A DNA stretch of 64,000 nt from Mucilaginibacter sp. OK098 (GCF_900142915.1 NZ_FRCM01000013.1:1-64000), one strand, 5' to 3'. Numbered from the stretch's first letter, positions 52,633 to 61,236 are shown. Notes: generated by a model from the sequence alone, not told the origin. A program made the numbers and translations.

Positions 52633-53241
52633 TCAGATGACGACCCTGAATGTCAAATTAACCCTGGCTTTCATTGGGTTAGAGGATTTAGCAATCCTGT
52701 GCTCCCAATTTTCCTGTAATCCACCTTTCATTAGCAGGAAAGAGCCATGCTCCAGCTTAACGGAATACTTTTCGCTGTGATCAGCCTTATTGCGAATATC
52801 AAAGCTGCGCACCTGTCCAAAGCTCACTGAAGCGATAATAGGATTTTTCCCTAAAACACTTTCCCGGTCGCTATGCCAGGCTACAGAATCGTTGCCATCC
52901 CGGTAATAGTTCAGCAGCACACTGTTAAATTTTACACCGGCAATGGGTTCCACCTTTTCCTTGATCATTAACAGCTCAGGTGTCCATGGGTTGGGGTTAG
53001 ATACTTTCCCGGTAGCAGAATAATCCGTACCCGGATCACCGAACCATGCCGAGAGCCGTGGCGTTATCACCTCCTTATCGTACATTTTCTGAACAGTTTG
53101 TTTCCATGGGGCTTCGGTTATAAATTTCTGCAATAAATAGTCGCTTACTGTTTGGTTGAATAACTCCGGTCTATATTCCAGTAATTCTTTTGGCAATCCT
53201 TTGCTCTGTCCTGCTTCCGCAAAAAAACTCAACTGTTCCAT
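52633..53241 (-). CDS. alkB: AlkB-like 2OG-Fe(II) nucleic-acid dealkylase
   Basis: A 202-residue AlkB-type oxygenase. It has PRLSAWFGD (61-69), the iron ligands H123-x-D125 in AWHSDRE and His181 in NWEHRI, and the 2-oxoglutarate-binding Arg pair in RVNLTFR (193-199). It removes alkyl lesions such as 1-methyladenine from DNA or RNA. It converges on the permease gene and is followed upstream by a small hypothetical gene on the same strand, so they may share a transcript. Confidence 0.92.
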   Translation of the reverse strand: MEQLSFFAEAGQSKGLPKELLEYRPELFNQTVSDYLLQKFITEAPWKQTVQKMYDKEVITPRLSAWFGDPGTDYSATGKVSNPNPWTPELLMIKEKVEPIAGVKFNSVLLNYYRDGNDSVAWHSDRESVLGKNPIIASVSFGQVRSFDIRNKADHSEKYSVKLEHGSFLLMKGGLQENWEHRIAKSSNPMKARVNLTFRVVI

Positions 53242-53264
53242 ATCACTTTATCCCTTTTGTTTTT

Positions 53265-53540
53265 TCAAATAGCCTCAACGTAATTCATTATAAATTTTGC
53301 CAATTGTTCCTGTTCGGCAACGGTGAGGATCTCGCCATCATAGATCCAAAAACCCTGCGCATCAAACAAGATCCTGCCCATATAATCCGGCTTTTCGTCA
53401 TAGGCGGTAAATAACTGGTAACAGAGTTCGGCGTCCCTGCTTTTCAAATCCAATATAATGCGCACCACCTCGTCAGGGCCGTTCTTTCGCTTTACCCAGG
53501 CTTTTGCTTCATTGGTTAATTTGATATTTCCCGTTATCAT
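53265..53540 (-). CDS. Small conserved hypothetical protein, 91 aa
   Basis: I chose the ATG at 53540 (MITGNIKLTNEAKAWVKRKNG). The longer frame to 53771 runs through a terminator hairpin and is not credible. The protein is soluble, mixed charge, with WVKRKNGPDEVVRIILDLKSRDA and DAQGFWIYDGEILTVAEQEQ. I do not know a function. It lies 23 bp upstream of alkB on the same strand, so it may be co-transcribed with it. Confidence 0.6.
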   Translation of the reverse strand: MITGNIKLTNEAKAWVKRKNGPDEVVRIILDLKSRDAELCYQLFTAYDEKPDYMGRILFDAQGFWIYDGEILTVAEQEQLAKFIMNYVEAI

Positions 53541-53698
53541 AATACAAAAGTGAAAATTATTTCGTAATTCCTGGCATAAAATACTAATATTTTTAGTATT
53601 GTCTTGTTGCTTAATAACTGTAACTATCAAAAAATGTATGTTTCTGACTATTAGCCAGGTTAGAGTTGGTTGGGGCTTGGTCCCCCGGTGCAAATGCA

Positions 53699-53733
53699 AA
53701 AAGCCGGTAACTGAAAAATCACCGGCCTTTTGT
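53699..53733. terminator. Bidirectional terminator
   Basis: GCCGGT/ACCGGC stem (53703-53708 and 53721-53726) with A-runs and T-runs on both sides. It ends the tetR transcript on the - strand. Confidence 0.65.
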
Positions 53734-53801
53734 TTCAAAAACGTACTACATTTAATAGGCGGTAATAACACCTAAGCATAAGCTGAAATCAGAACAGCTA
53801 T

Positions 53802-54428
53802 TTATGTGTTTATTATTTGCTTCATCCAAATGGGAATCAGTTTTTTTCGCTCCTGCATTAGTTCATGAAATTCAGCAGCTTTAAAATGGCCTGATTGCAG
53901 CATTTGTGGTCGGGCTAAAAACGGAAAAAGGATCATACCTGAAATGTTCCATAATAAATGAACCGGGTGGAAATTGATTTTGCCCTCTGTTTGCAGGGCG
54001 CGAAGCTGATTGGCGAAATGTGAGTTTATCAACAACCTCATATTGCCTATCATGGGTAGTTTTGTTGAACCGCTCATCACCTCGCTCACCATAAAAAATG
54101 GAAAATCGGGGTTTTCCAGCACTTGGTCAATATAATAACCTACGCATGTTTCTATTTTTTGAAACAAAGTAGTGGCTTCATCATTTAATACCGGTTCTAT
54201 TTTATTGAAAAGTTTTTTTATTGTTTCATCCATAATGAATTCAAACAACTTTTCTTTACTGCGGAAGTAATAATTAACCGATGCCACATTAATATCGGCT
54301 TCGGTGGCAATATCTCTTACTGTTGTAGCCAGGAATCCCTTTTTGGTAAAGATCATTCTGGCTGCATCTTTTATTTTTTCTTCTGTTGAAGCGTCTTCTG
54401 TTACTGCCATAGTTAATATTGTTTTCAA
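53802..54428 (-). CDS. TetR-family transcriptional regulator
   Basis: 208 residues, or 202 if the ATG at 54410 (MAVTEDAS) is used. An N-terminal TetR helix-turn-helix (IKDAARMIFTKKGFLATTVRDIATEADINVASVNYYF, about 18-56) is followed by a helical ligand domain of CerR/YbiH-like type (FPFFMVSEVMSGST). It lies just downstream of the DHA2 exporter gene on the same strand, its likely target. A palindrome upstream of the exporter is the candidate operator. Confidence 0.88.
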   Translation of the reverse strand: MKTILTMAVTEDASTEEKIKDAARMIFTKKGFLATTVRDIATEADINVASVNYYFRSKEKLFEFIMDETIKKLFNKIEPVLNDEATTLFQKIETCVGYYIDQVLENPDFPFFMVSEVMSGSTKLPMIGNMRLLINSHFANQLRALQTEGKINFHPVHLLWNISGMILFPFLARPQMLQSGHFKAAEFHELMQERKKLIPIWMKQIINT

Positions 54429-54472
54429 ATTTAACTATTGCCAGCCAAATATCTTATGATAAAAAAATAGCT

Positions 54473-56020
54473 TTAATGTGCACCTGAAATTGCTTTCTGG
54501 CCTTTTTTAAATGGTGCTAAAAAAAGTAACGGAATAGCGAAAAGCATAACCAGGCCAACAACCCAATAAGCATCATTATAAGTTAGAAGTAAACTTTGCC
54601 GGTTAATAACCCCGTCAATTGCTCCGTACGCCATACGTGTAGCATCCGAAATGGATTTCCCTTTGGATACAAATGCTTGTATATAACCATTAAACCTATC
54701 AGTGAAATATGAATTATAGGGGTTAATATGCTCTAAAAGATTATTGCGGTGGGTTGCCTGGCGGATATGGATCATTGTGGTTAAACCGGCAATGCCAAAT
54801 GAACCGCCTAACTGGCGCATCATATTATTCAGACCTGTACCCTGGCCAATTTCATGCCCTTTTAAGCTGCCGATAGCCAATGTAGTTAGCGGCACAAAAA
54901 GCAACGCTAATGACATACCCCTTATGGCCAGGGGCCAAAAGAAATCATTGGTGCCTGTAGATAATGTTGAATGACTTAGCATTAGTGAAAAAACAAAAAA
55001 CAGGATCATACCAACAGTAGCCATAAGTTGAGCAGGTACGCCCTTATTAAGCATAATACCTACAAATGGCATCATCATTATTGTAAAAAGGCCACCCGGG
55101 AATAAAACTTCGCCGGTTTGCTGTGCCGAAAAGCCTAATAAGCTCTGGCAAAACACCGGGAAAACAAATGTTGATCCGTACAAGCCCAGCCCTAATACAA
55201 ATGAGGTAACCATGCCCGCAGAAAAGCTTCTGTGCCGCATGATCTTAAAGTTAACTATCGGGTAGTCTGTGCTTAACTCCCGCCATATAAAAAGCAGCAG
55301 CCCTATTACAGCGGTGCATGTTAACACAATAATATAAGGGGCTGAAAACCAATCATCATCTTCGCCCTTTTCTAATATGGTTTGCAGGCTGCCTACGGAT
55401 AATGCCAGCAAGCCTATTCCCCACCAGTCAATAGGATTGCCCCGGCCCTCATTTGGTGTTGCCTTAACAAACAGGTAGGTGCAGGTAGCCGCAAGACAGC
55501 CCACCGGTATATTAACATAAAAGATCCATCGCCATGCCGCATGGTCGGTAATATAACCACCTATGGTTGGGCCAATAGTAGGGCCCACTATGGCGCCAAG
55601 GCCGAATAAAGCTGTAGCCGTACCCACCTGCTCGGGGGGCCAGGTTTCTAATAAAATAGCTTGCGCAGTTGATATCAGCCCGCCGCCTGCAATTCCCTGG
55701 AGTATCCGGAAACCAATCAGTTCATTAAGACTTTGGGAATTGCCGCATAAAAAAGAGGCAACAGTAAATAGAATAATAGAGGTCAAAAAATAATTTTTCC
55801 TCCCAAAAAAGCTACCCAGCCAGCCCGACATAGGTAAAACGATCACATTGGCTACACTATAGCCGGTAACTACCCAGGCGGCATCGGTTAACGTGGCGCC
55901 TAAATTTCCCTGGATTTGCGGGATAGAAACGTTAACAATTGTGGTATCAATTAACTCCAGCAACGAAGCTGTAATTACTGTAATGGTAATGATCCATTTT
56001 TTTAATCCGGTTTCAGCCAT
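54473..56020 (-). CDS. DHA2-family (EmrB/QacA) MFS drug exporter
   Basis: A 515-residue, 14-helix major-facilitator exporter. Motif A is GWLGSFFGRKNYF, motif C-like is GAIVGPTIGPTIGG, and LIDTTIVNVSIPQIQGNL is the typical DHA2 first helix with its Asp. It pumps drugs or other lipophilic compounds out of the cytoplasm using the proton gradient. No EmrA-type membrane-fusion or TolC-type gene is adjacent. It is followed by tetR. Confidence 0.93.
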   Translation of the reverse strand: MAETGLKKWIITITVITASLLELIDTTIVNVSIPQIQGNLGATLTDAAWVVTGYSVANVIVLPMSGWLGSFFGRKNYFLTSIILFTVASFLCGNSQSLNELIGFRILQGIAGGGLISTAQAILLETWPPEQVGTATALFGLGAIVGPTIGPTIGGYITDHAAWRWIFYVNIPVGCLAATCTYLFVKATPNEGRGNPIDWWGIGLLALSVGSLQTILEKGEDDDWFSAPYIIVLTCTAVIGLLLFIWRELSTDYPIVNFKIMRHRSFSAGMVTSFVLGLGLYGSTFVFPVFCQSLLGFSAQQTGEVLFPGGLFTIMMMPFVGIMLNKGVPAQLMATVGMILFFVFSLMLSHSTLSTGTNDFFWPLAIRGMSLALLFVPLTTLAIGSLKGHEIGQGTGLNNMMRQLGGSFGIAGLTTMIHIRQATHRNNLLEHINPYNSYFTDRFNGYIQAFVSKGKSISDATRMAYGAIDGVINRQSLLLTYNDAYWVVGLVMLFAIPLLFLAPFKKGQKAISGAH

Positions 56021-56460
56021 TTTATAAAAATCTTATTTGAATAATAATTCGTTCGTTAATAATGAAACAAAATTAATCAAACGATTGATTAAAACAATTG
56101 TTTGAAATAGCCGAATTAATTTATGGCATTTTAATGACGTCATGCGAGTTATGTTTAGGGTAAGTTGTAACGAAAGGAAGTTTTACAAATAATTAAACGC
56201 GGGAAAAAGGATGAACTATTGGCTGTTAAAAGAGGGGACGCTAACCGGATTTAGGCAGGGGACAAGCTCCGCACGTTCACCAGGCATTTTTGTTATCGAT
56301 TTTTCTTGTAAATTAATATTATATATAATCCATAGACATAGTAGAATATAATTTATATATTTGCCCTCAGTAGGTTTTAATACTTATCCGGAAAACAAAG
56401 GCTCTGGCCTCTTTAGGCGTCCGGGAACATCTTTATTATTTTACCAAATGAATCCATACG
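56021..56460. other. Promoter region of the exporter, and a possible 5' leader of the DsbD-like gene
   Basis: 440 bp without a gene. It contains the palindrome at 56074-56091. A -7-like TATATTTG (56356-56363) precedes a ~90-base stretch with short pairing GC-rich elements (CCGG...CCGG around AGGC/GGCCT, near 56389-56425) that may be a structured leader of the gene at 56461. Confidence 0.45.
56074..56091. promoter_or_regulatory. Putative TetR operator upstream of the DHA2 exporter
   Basis: TAATCAA-N4-TTGATTA, a perfect 7-bp inverted repeat, 53 bp before the exporter start. Its size, symmetry and position suit a TetR-family dimer such as the one encoded downstream. Confidence 0.55.
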
Positions 56461-56907
56461 ATGAAAAAAATCATACTTATTGCACTTGCTTTTATTATTC
56501 ATACAACCGTGTTTCCCCAAATTTTGGCCCCGGTAAAATGGTCATACGGAACAAAAAGGATTAGTGATACTGAAGCCATTATATTTATAAAAGCGTCAAT
56601 TGACAAGGGATGGCATATTTACTCCCAGCATGTTGATGATGGCGGACCGGTTAAAACTACCATTACTTTTGCAGCCGATAACGCTTATGTATTAAACGGC
56701 ATCACAATTGAACCCAAACCTGTGAGCAAATACGAAAAAACGTTTAGCATGAATGTTGCCTATTTTGAAAAAGCGGTTGTATTTCAACAAAAAGTAAAGC
56801 TTAAAGCCGGGCAAGCCTCGGTTAACGGAACTATCAATTACATGGCCTGCGATGATCACCAATGTTTACCCCCAGAAAATGTTGAGTTTGCAGTAGCATT
56901 AAAATAA
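56461..56907 (+). CDS. DsbD N-terminal domain-like periplasmic thiol protein
   Basis: A 148-residue secreted protein: signal peptide (about 1-20), then an immunoglobulin-like DsbD-alpha/DsbC-type fold with WHIYSQHV and a C-terminal Cys pair in NYMACDDHQCLPP (Cys134 and Cys139 approximately), matching the redox-active pair of DsbD alpha domains. It lacks the membrane domain of DsbD, so electrons must come from another protein. It lies upstream of the two TlpA-like genes. Confidence 0.8.
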   Translation: MKKIILIALAFIIHTTVFPQILAPVKWSYGTKRISDTEAIIFIKASIDKGWHIYSQHVDDGGPVKTTITFAADNAYVLNGITIEPKPVSKYEKTFSMNVAYFEKAVVFQQKVKLKAGQASVNGTINYMACDDHQCLPPENVEFAVALK

Positions 56908-57001
56908 AAACAAAAAAACCATATAAAAGATCAATAGCCACCAATTGGTCTGAGCCGGATGTAAGTTTAAAACACACATCTGGTTAACACAAAAATGAAT
57001 T

Positions 57002-57091
57002 ATGAAAAATTCGAAATTAATGATAAACCTACACGCTAAAATTGCAATGCAGAATGGTGGCGCCATTTTCTGTTGTTGCTATAGCAAATAA
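57002..57091 (+). CDS. 29-aa Cys-rich leader peptide
   Basis: ATG-initiated peptide ending GAIFCCCYSK, with three consecutive Cys codons near the end. It is too short for normal gene calling. Peptides with codon runs for one amino acid before a structured RNA are typical of attenuation by that amino acid. Here the structure at 57133-57210 follows within 45 bases, and thiol-protein genes lie downstream. Confidence 0.5.
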   Translation: MKNSKLMINLHAKIAMQNGGAIFCCCYSK

Positions 57092-57132
57092 GCGCATTCA
57101 GCTTCCGGGTATAATATTCTTAAATTAAGATC

Positions 57133-57210
57133 AACATCCTGGCTGTGCATAGTGCAATGCTTTTTGCTATGGTGGTAATTTAAGCGTGAGCCTGTACAGT
57201 CCAGGATGTT
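57133..57210 (+). ncRNA. Candidate structured RNA (attenuator-like hairpin)
   Basis: A long stem: AACATCCTGG-CTGT (57133-57146) pairs with ACAG-T-CCAGGATGTT (57196-57210) with one bulged base. Inside it a smaller CATAG/CTATG hairpin (57148-57172) can form. No T-run follows, so it is not a plain terminator. It lies just after the first Cys-rich peptide. Confidence 0.5.
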
Positions 57211-57344
57211 AATCATTCTGTACTATATAAATGCTAAAAAACAACATGAATTAAAATATTCTATTAAATCTATAGATTTACTTGTATTTAATATTTTTAT
57301 TACTATCTTTACACCATTCTAATTAACCCCACCATTAATTAGTT

Positions 57345-57440
57345 GATTTATTAAGAAGAAGGGAGAGGAAGTCTCGTTGATCTTCTAGCAACTTTTCAAT
57401 AATTGAAATAAGTGCTAAACTTTTTCCCGGGATGTTTTCG
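57345..57440 (+). ncRNA. SAM-I-like (S-box) riboswitch candidate
   Basis: The order of conserved pieces matches a SAM-I aptamer core: a purine-rich GGGAGAGGAAGTCTCG region, TAGCAAC, a TTCAATAATTGAA hairpin and GTGCTAAA. It is followed by CCCGGGATGTTTTCGGG, a possible expression-platform stem. The canonical GATGAA segment is not clear, so this may be a variant. It lies directly before the second Cys-rich peptide. A covariance search would decide. Confidence 0.45.
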
Positions 57441-57462
57441 GGAATATAAATTAACTAACATC

Positions 57463-57537
57463 ATGAAAAAAAGTAATTATCAATCCATTCAAATGTACAC
57501 ATCGTTAACTATGCGATGCTGTTGTTGCTGTATTTAA
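57463..57537 (+). CDS. 24-aa leader peptide ending MRCCCCCI
   Basis: ATG-initiated, with MKKSNYQ... at the start and five consecutive Cys codons followed by one Ile codon before the stop. A five-Cys run at the end of a tiny ORF is most easily explained as a ribosome sensor of charged tRNA-Cys. It follows the SAM-I-like element and lies 116 bp before the first TlpA-like gene. Confidence 0.6.
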   Translation: MKKSNYQSIQMYTSLTMRCCCCCI

Positions 57538-57653
57538 CGGCCAATTCCCCCGAATAAAACAACCAGATTTTATTTAAATGACATTCAGCCAGACTGTAGT
57601 GAAGGGGATTTTTATGTCAAAAAATTTAACACTTAATCATAAATCAAATCAAT

Positions 57654-58970
57654 ATGAAAATTAAAAATTATCTATCAAAAGCAAGCTGCCTGTGCGCAGC
57701 CATACTATTCGCCGGTCCTGTATTTGCCGGCGTAAAACCGCCAAAAGCTAAATTTATAAAGGAAGGCGTTTGGCGCGGTGTATTTACCGTAAGTGAAACA
57801 CAGGTGCCCTTCAATTTTCAGCTAAAAGGTAAAGATGCAGAGCATGCCGTGTTTACATTATTGAATGGTTCAAGGCGCGATAACTTCCATGTAAAGCTAA
57901 TTGGTAAAGATTCTGTATATATTAAAATGAACACCTATGATGCCGCGCTGGTTGCCAAAATTGAAGAGGATGGCAAAATAAGCGGCGAGTACCGCAGCCT
58001 GGTACCGGGTTTCAGGGGGAACTCATTGCCATTTACAGCAGAATACGGTAAAAAGTACCGCTTTGTTGAGCCGGATAAAAATGTTGCGCCGGTTGCCAAC
58101 CTGAGTGGAAAATGGGAAATAAAAAACTATAGCAAAGATGCCGTGCCTGCATCTATAGCCATATTAAAACAAAATGGCAATAAAATTACAGGTGTGGTGA
58201 TGACCGTAGTTGGCGATACCCGCGAACTGGAAGGAACTGTACAGGGTGATGAATTTGCTTTGAGCGGATTTACAGGTCCAAGTCCGTTTATTATTAAAGG
58301 AAAAATTAATGCGGACGGCACCATAAGCGGTGAAGAGGGTTTCGGGATCTATAAAAACCTGAAGTTTGACGCCACCAAAAATGCTAATGTTGAATTGCCT
58401 GATCCTTATAAGCTTACCTTTTTAAAAGATGGCTACAAAAAACTTGATTTTTCTTTTCCGGGGATTGATGGTAAACCGATCTCGTTAAGCGATGATAAAT
58501 ACAAAGGCAAGGTGGTTATTGTTGAGATCATTGGTACCTGGTGCCCAAATTGCACCGACCAAACTGCATTTCTTTCACCATGGTTCAATAAAAATCATAG
58601 CCGCGGAGTAGAGGCTATTGCTATAGGCTTTGAACAAAAAGATAGTTTGGCCTACGCAAAATATACTTTAGGGAAGCTAAAAGAAAAGTACGAAATAAAT
58701 TATGATATAGCTTTTGGCGGCCTGGCTGATAAAAAGCTGGTTGCTCAAAAACTGCCTGCGCTTAATAAATTCATTGCATTTCCTACCACTATAATTATTG
58801 ACCGTAAAGGTAATGTGAGGGAGATCTACACTGGTTATACGGGCACTATTACCGGCAAATATTATGAAGATTATGAAAAGAAATTCAACAAGGTGCTGGA
58901 CGAACTAATTGCAGAGCCTGCCTCAACAACTGCCGAAGTTGCGGATAACGATAAAAGACAAGGAAACTAA
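57654..58970 (+). CDS. Secreted TlpA-like thioredoxin-fold protein, copy 1
   Basis: A 438-residue protein with a signal peptide (about 1-25), a beta-rich N-terminal region (about 28-240, repeating GTVQGDEFALSGFTGP-type strands) and a C-terminal AhpC/TSA-Redoxin domain with the thioredoxin-like active site WCPNC (Cys297 and Cys300). Such Bacteroidota proteins reduce periplasmic disulfides, for example in cytochrome c or lipoprotein maturation. It is a tandem copy of the next gene. The leader upstream suggests control by sulfur/cysteine status. Confidence 0.85.
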   Translation: MKIKNYLSKASCLCAAILFAGPVFAGVKPPKAKFIKEGVWRGVFTVSETQVPFNFQLKGKDAEHAVFTLLNGSRRDNFHVKLIGKDSVYIKMNTYDAALVAKIEEDGKISGEYRSLVPGFRGNSLPFTAEYGKKYRFVEPDKNVAPVANLSGKWEIKNYSKDAVPASIAILKQNGNKITGVVMTVVGDTRELEGTVQGDEFALSGFTGPSPFIIKGKINADGTISGEEGFGIYKNLKFDATKNANVELPDPYKLTFLKDGYKKLDFSFPGIDGKPISLSDDKYKGKVVIVEIIGTWCPNCTDQTAFLSPWFNKNHSRGVEAIAIGFEQKDSLAYAKYTLGKLKEKYEINYDIAFGGLADKKLVAQKLPALNKFIAFPTTIIIDRKGNVREIYTGYTGTITGKYYEDYEKKFNKVLDELIAEPASTTAEVADNDKRQGN

Positions 58971-58997
58971 AATTAACCGATCTATATCAATCAAAAA

Positions 58998-60317
58998 ATG
59001 AAAACAAATCAAATAAGTAAGACATTAAAATGCCTCTCTATAGGCTTGTTATTAACCGGGGCGGCATTGGCTGCTGATAAAAAACCACCTGTTAAATTTA
59101 TAAAGGAAGGTGTATGGCGAGGTGTATTTAATGTAAGTGAAACACAGGTGCCCTTTAATTTTGAATTGAAAGGTAAAGATGCAGAGCATGCCGTATTTAC
59201 GCTGATAAACGGAAGCCGCAGGGATAATTTTCATGTAAAGCAAATTGGGAAAGATTCGGTATTTATTAAAATGAATACCTACGATGCTGCCCTGGTTGCC
59301 AAAATTGAAGATGACGGAACCCTTAGCGGTGAATACCGCAGCCTGGTACCTGGCTTCAGAGGCAACTCTTTACCTTTTAAAGCGGAGTACGGCAAAACTT
59401 ATCGCTTTGTTGAGCCCGGAAAAGATGTTGCCCCGACAGCAAACCTTACCGGGAAATGGGAATTAAAAGTTTACTCAAAAGACCAGGTTCCAAATAAGAT
59501 AGCCGTTTTAAAACAGAACGGCAACAAACTTACCGGCGTAATTATGCAGGTAACGGGCGATAGCCGTGAGTTGGAAGGAACGGTTCAGGGTGATGAGTTT
59601 GAGCTATCTGGCTTTACCGGCCCCAGTCCTAAAATTTACAAGGGTAAAATTAATGCAGACGGAACCATCAGCGGTGAAATTGGCTCCGGTATTTATGACA
59701 ATACCAAGTTTGATGGTGTAAAAGATGATAAAGCAGAGCTGCCCGACCCGTATAAGCTTACTTTCTTGAAAGAAGGCTATAAAAAGCTTGATTTTACTTT
59801 CCCTGATCTTACCGGCAAGCCCGTATCATTAAGCGATAACAAGTACAAAGGCAAAGTAGTAATAATTGAAGTTATTGGTACCTGGTGCCCTAATTGCACT
59901 GATCAAACCGTATTCCTGTCGCCATGGTTTAATAAAAACCATAACCGTGGGGTTGAGGCCATTGCACTTGGATTTGAACAAAAGGACAGCCTGAAATATG
60001 CACAGTATACATTGGGTAAGCTTAAAGAAAAATACAATATCCAGTATGATATTCTTTTCGGGGGCCTGGCTGATAAAAAGCTGGTATCGCAAAAGCTGCC
60101 TGCCTTGAACAAGTTTGTTGCCTTCCCAACAACTATCATAATTGACCGTAAGGGCGATGTTAGGGAAATTTATACTGGCTATACAGGTACTGTTACCGGT
60201 AAATATTACCAGGATTACGAGCAGAAGTTTAACAAGCTGCTTGACCAACTGATTGCCGAGCCTGTACCAACAGAAACAGCAAGCACTGATAATGATAACA
60301 CCCAAAAAGGGAAATAA
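58998..60317 (+). CDS. Secreted TlpA-like thioredoxin-fold protein, copy 2
   Basis: The 439-residue protein is nearly the same as copy 1 along its whole length, with most differences conservative. The signal peptide and the WCPNC active site at Cys297 and Cys300 are kept. It starts 27 bp after copy 1, so both are on one transcript. The DNA has diverged at third positions, so the duplication is not recent. Both copies are intact, which suggests distinct partners or dosage. Confidence 0.85.
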   Translation: MKTNQISKTLKCLSIGLLLTGAALAADKKPPVKFIKEGVWRGVFNVSETQVPFNFELKGKDAEHAVFTLINGSRRDNFHVKQIGKDSVFIKMNTYDAALVAKIEDDGTLSGEYRSLVPGFRGNSLPFKAEYGKTYRFVEPGKDVAPTANLTGKWELKVYSKDQVPNKIAVLKQNGNKLTGVIMQVTGDSRELEGTVQGDEFELSGFTGPSPKIYKGKINADGTISGEIGSGIYDNTKFDGVKDDKAELPDPYKLTFLKEGYKKLDFTFPDLTGKPVSLSDNKYKGKVVIIEVIGTWCPNCTDQTVFLSPWFNKNHNRGVEAIALGFEQKDSLKYAQYTLGKLKEKYNIQYDILFGGLADKKLVSQKLPALNKFVAFPTTIIIDRKGDVREIYTGYTGTVTGKYYQDYEQKFNKLLDQLIAEPVPTETASTDNDNTQKGK

Positions 60318-60382
60318 TTAATAAGCCTGGCGAGGGTGTGCTTTGCCGGGCTAAATGTTTACAAAAATAACTAACCAAAGAA

Positions 60383-61051
60383 ATGACCAGATTAAACATA
60401 GCGGTACTGTTCACCGCAATTACATCATTAACAGCTTTTACATTGCCGGCGGCAAAAAATACCGCGCTAAAAACTGTAAAAGCCAAAACACTTACTGCTA
60501 AGGCACCTGTTAAAAAATTAGCTCCCAAAACCTACAAGGTTGATAACGAAAGTAGCAAGCTTACCTGGCTGGCAAAAAAAGCCACAGGCGAGCATAATGG
60601 CGAAGTAAAAGTTAGTAACGGCAATTTTGTGGTGGACAACAACACCCTGAAAAGCGGAAGCTTCGATATTGATCTGAATACCATTACAGATGCGGATCTG
60701 GCTGACAAGCCATCGAACGATAAATTGGTGAGCACTTTAAAAAGCGAAACATTTTTTAGCACTGATAAGTTTCCGAAAGCGACATTTGTAATTACCTCTG
60801 CGGCAAAAACAAGCGGGCAGCAATATGACATAAAAGGTAAGCTTACTATTAAGGGCATCACCAATGAGGTTAGTTTCCCCGCTACAGTAACTATAGCCGG
60901 CAAAAAGATCACTGCTGTTGCTAAGATCACTGTTGACCGTACCAAGTACGATATCAAGTTCCGCTCGAAAAACTTTTTTGAAAATTTGGGTGATAAGGTG
61001 ATCTATGATGATTTTGATTTGAACGTAAACCTTAACGCAACCGCACAATAA
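60383..61051 (+). CDS. YceI-family periplasmic lipid/isoprenoid-binding protein
   Basis: A 222-residue secreted lipocalin-like protein: signal peptide (about 1-20), a Lys/Ala-rich linker (about 25-50), then the YceI beta-barrel (KTYKVDNESSKLTWLAKKATGEHNGEV, LKGKLTIKGITNEVSFPA-like core, and FENLGDKVIYDDFDLNVNL). Family members bind polyprenyl or quinone-like lipids. It follows the TlpA genes and precedes the cytochrome c peroxidase gene on the same strand. Confidence 0.88.
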   Translation: MTRLNIAVLFTAITSLTAFTLPAAKNTALKTVKAKTLTAKAPVKKLAPKTYKVDNESSKLTWLAKKATGEHNGEVKVSNGNFVVDNNTLKSGSFDIDLNTITDADLADKPSNDKLVSTLKSETFFSTDKFPKATFVITSAAKTSGQQYDIKGKLTIKGITNEVSFPATVTIAGKKITAVAKITVDRTKYDIKFRSKNFFENLGDKVIYDDFDLNVNLNATAQ

Positions 61052-61157
61052 GGTATAAGTAAACTACTGATTTTAATGTAACACGAACTGCCAAACTATG
61101 GCGGAGGGCCATTGATTTGATTAAAAAGAGCATTTAGGTGAATAATAGGGTTGAAAA

Positions 61158-61201
61158 CCGGGAGCGGTCGGGGTGTGGTGGCACCCCGGCTAAGCAACCG
61201 G
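61158..61201 (+). ncRNA. GC-rich hairpin in front of the cytochrome c peroxidase gene
   Basis: GGTC-GGGGTG (61166-61175), loop TGGTGG and CACCCC-GGCT pair, inside outer CCGG/CCGG strands. It lies 36 bp before the start and has no T-run. It may be a structured 5' leader or a processing site. Confidence 0.4.
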
Positions 61202-61236
61202 GTATTCAAAACGGATTAAGTTAAATGCATGCAATT

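Larger units (their letters stand above)
56908..57653. other. Leader region of the TlpA operon: two Cys-rich micro-ORFs and RNA structures
   Basis: 746 bp between the DsbD-like gene and the TlpA-like gene. It contains two short ORFs ending in Cys runs, a 14-bp-stem structure and a SAM-I-like element, each listed separately. The spacing and order look like two linked regulatory leaders. Confidence 0.6.

Noticed and set aside
53541..53771. N-terminal extension of the small hypothetical protein next to alkB
   Set aside because: The extra ~77 codons pass through a terminator hairpin and look non-coding. The ATG at 53540 is preferred.
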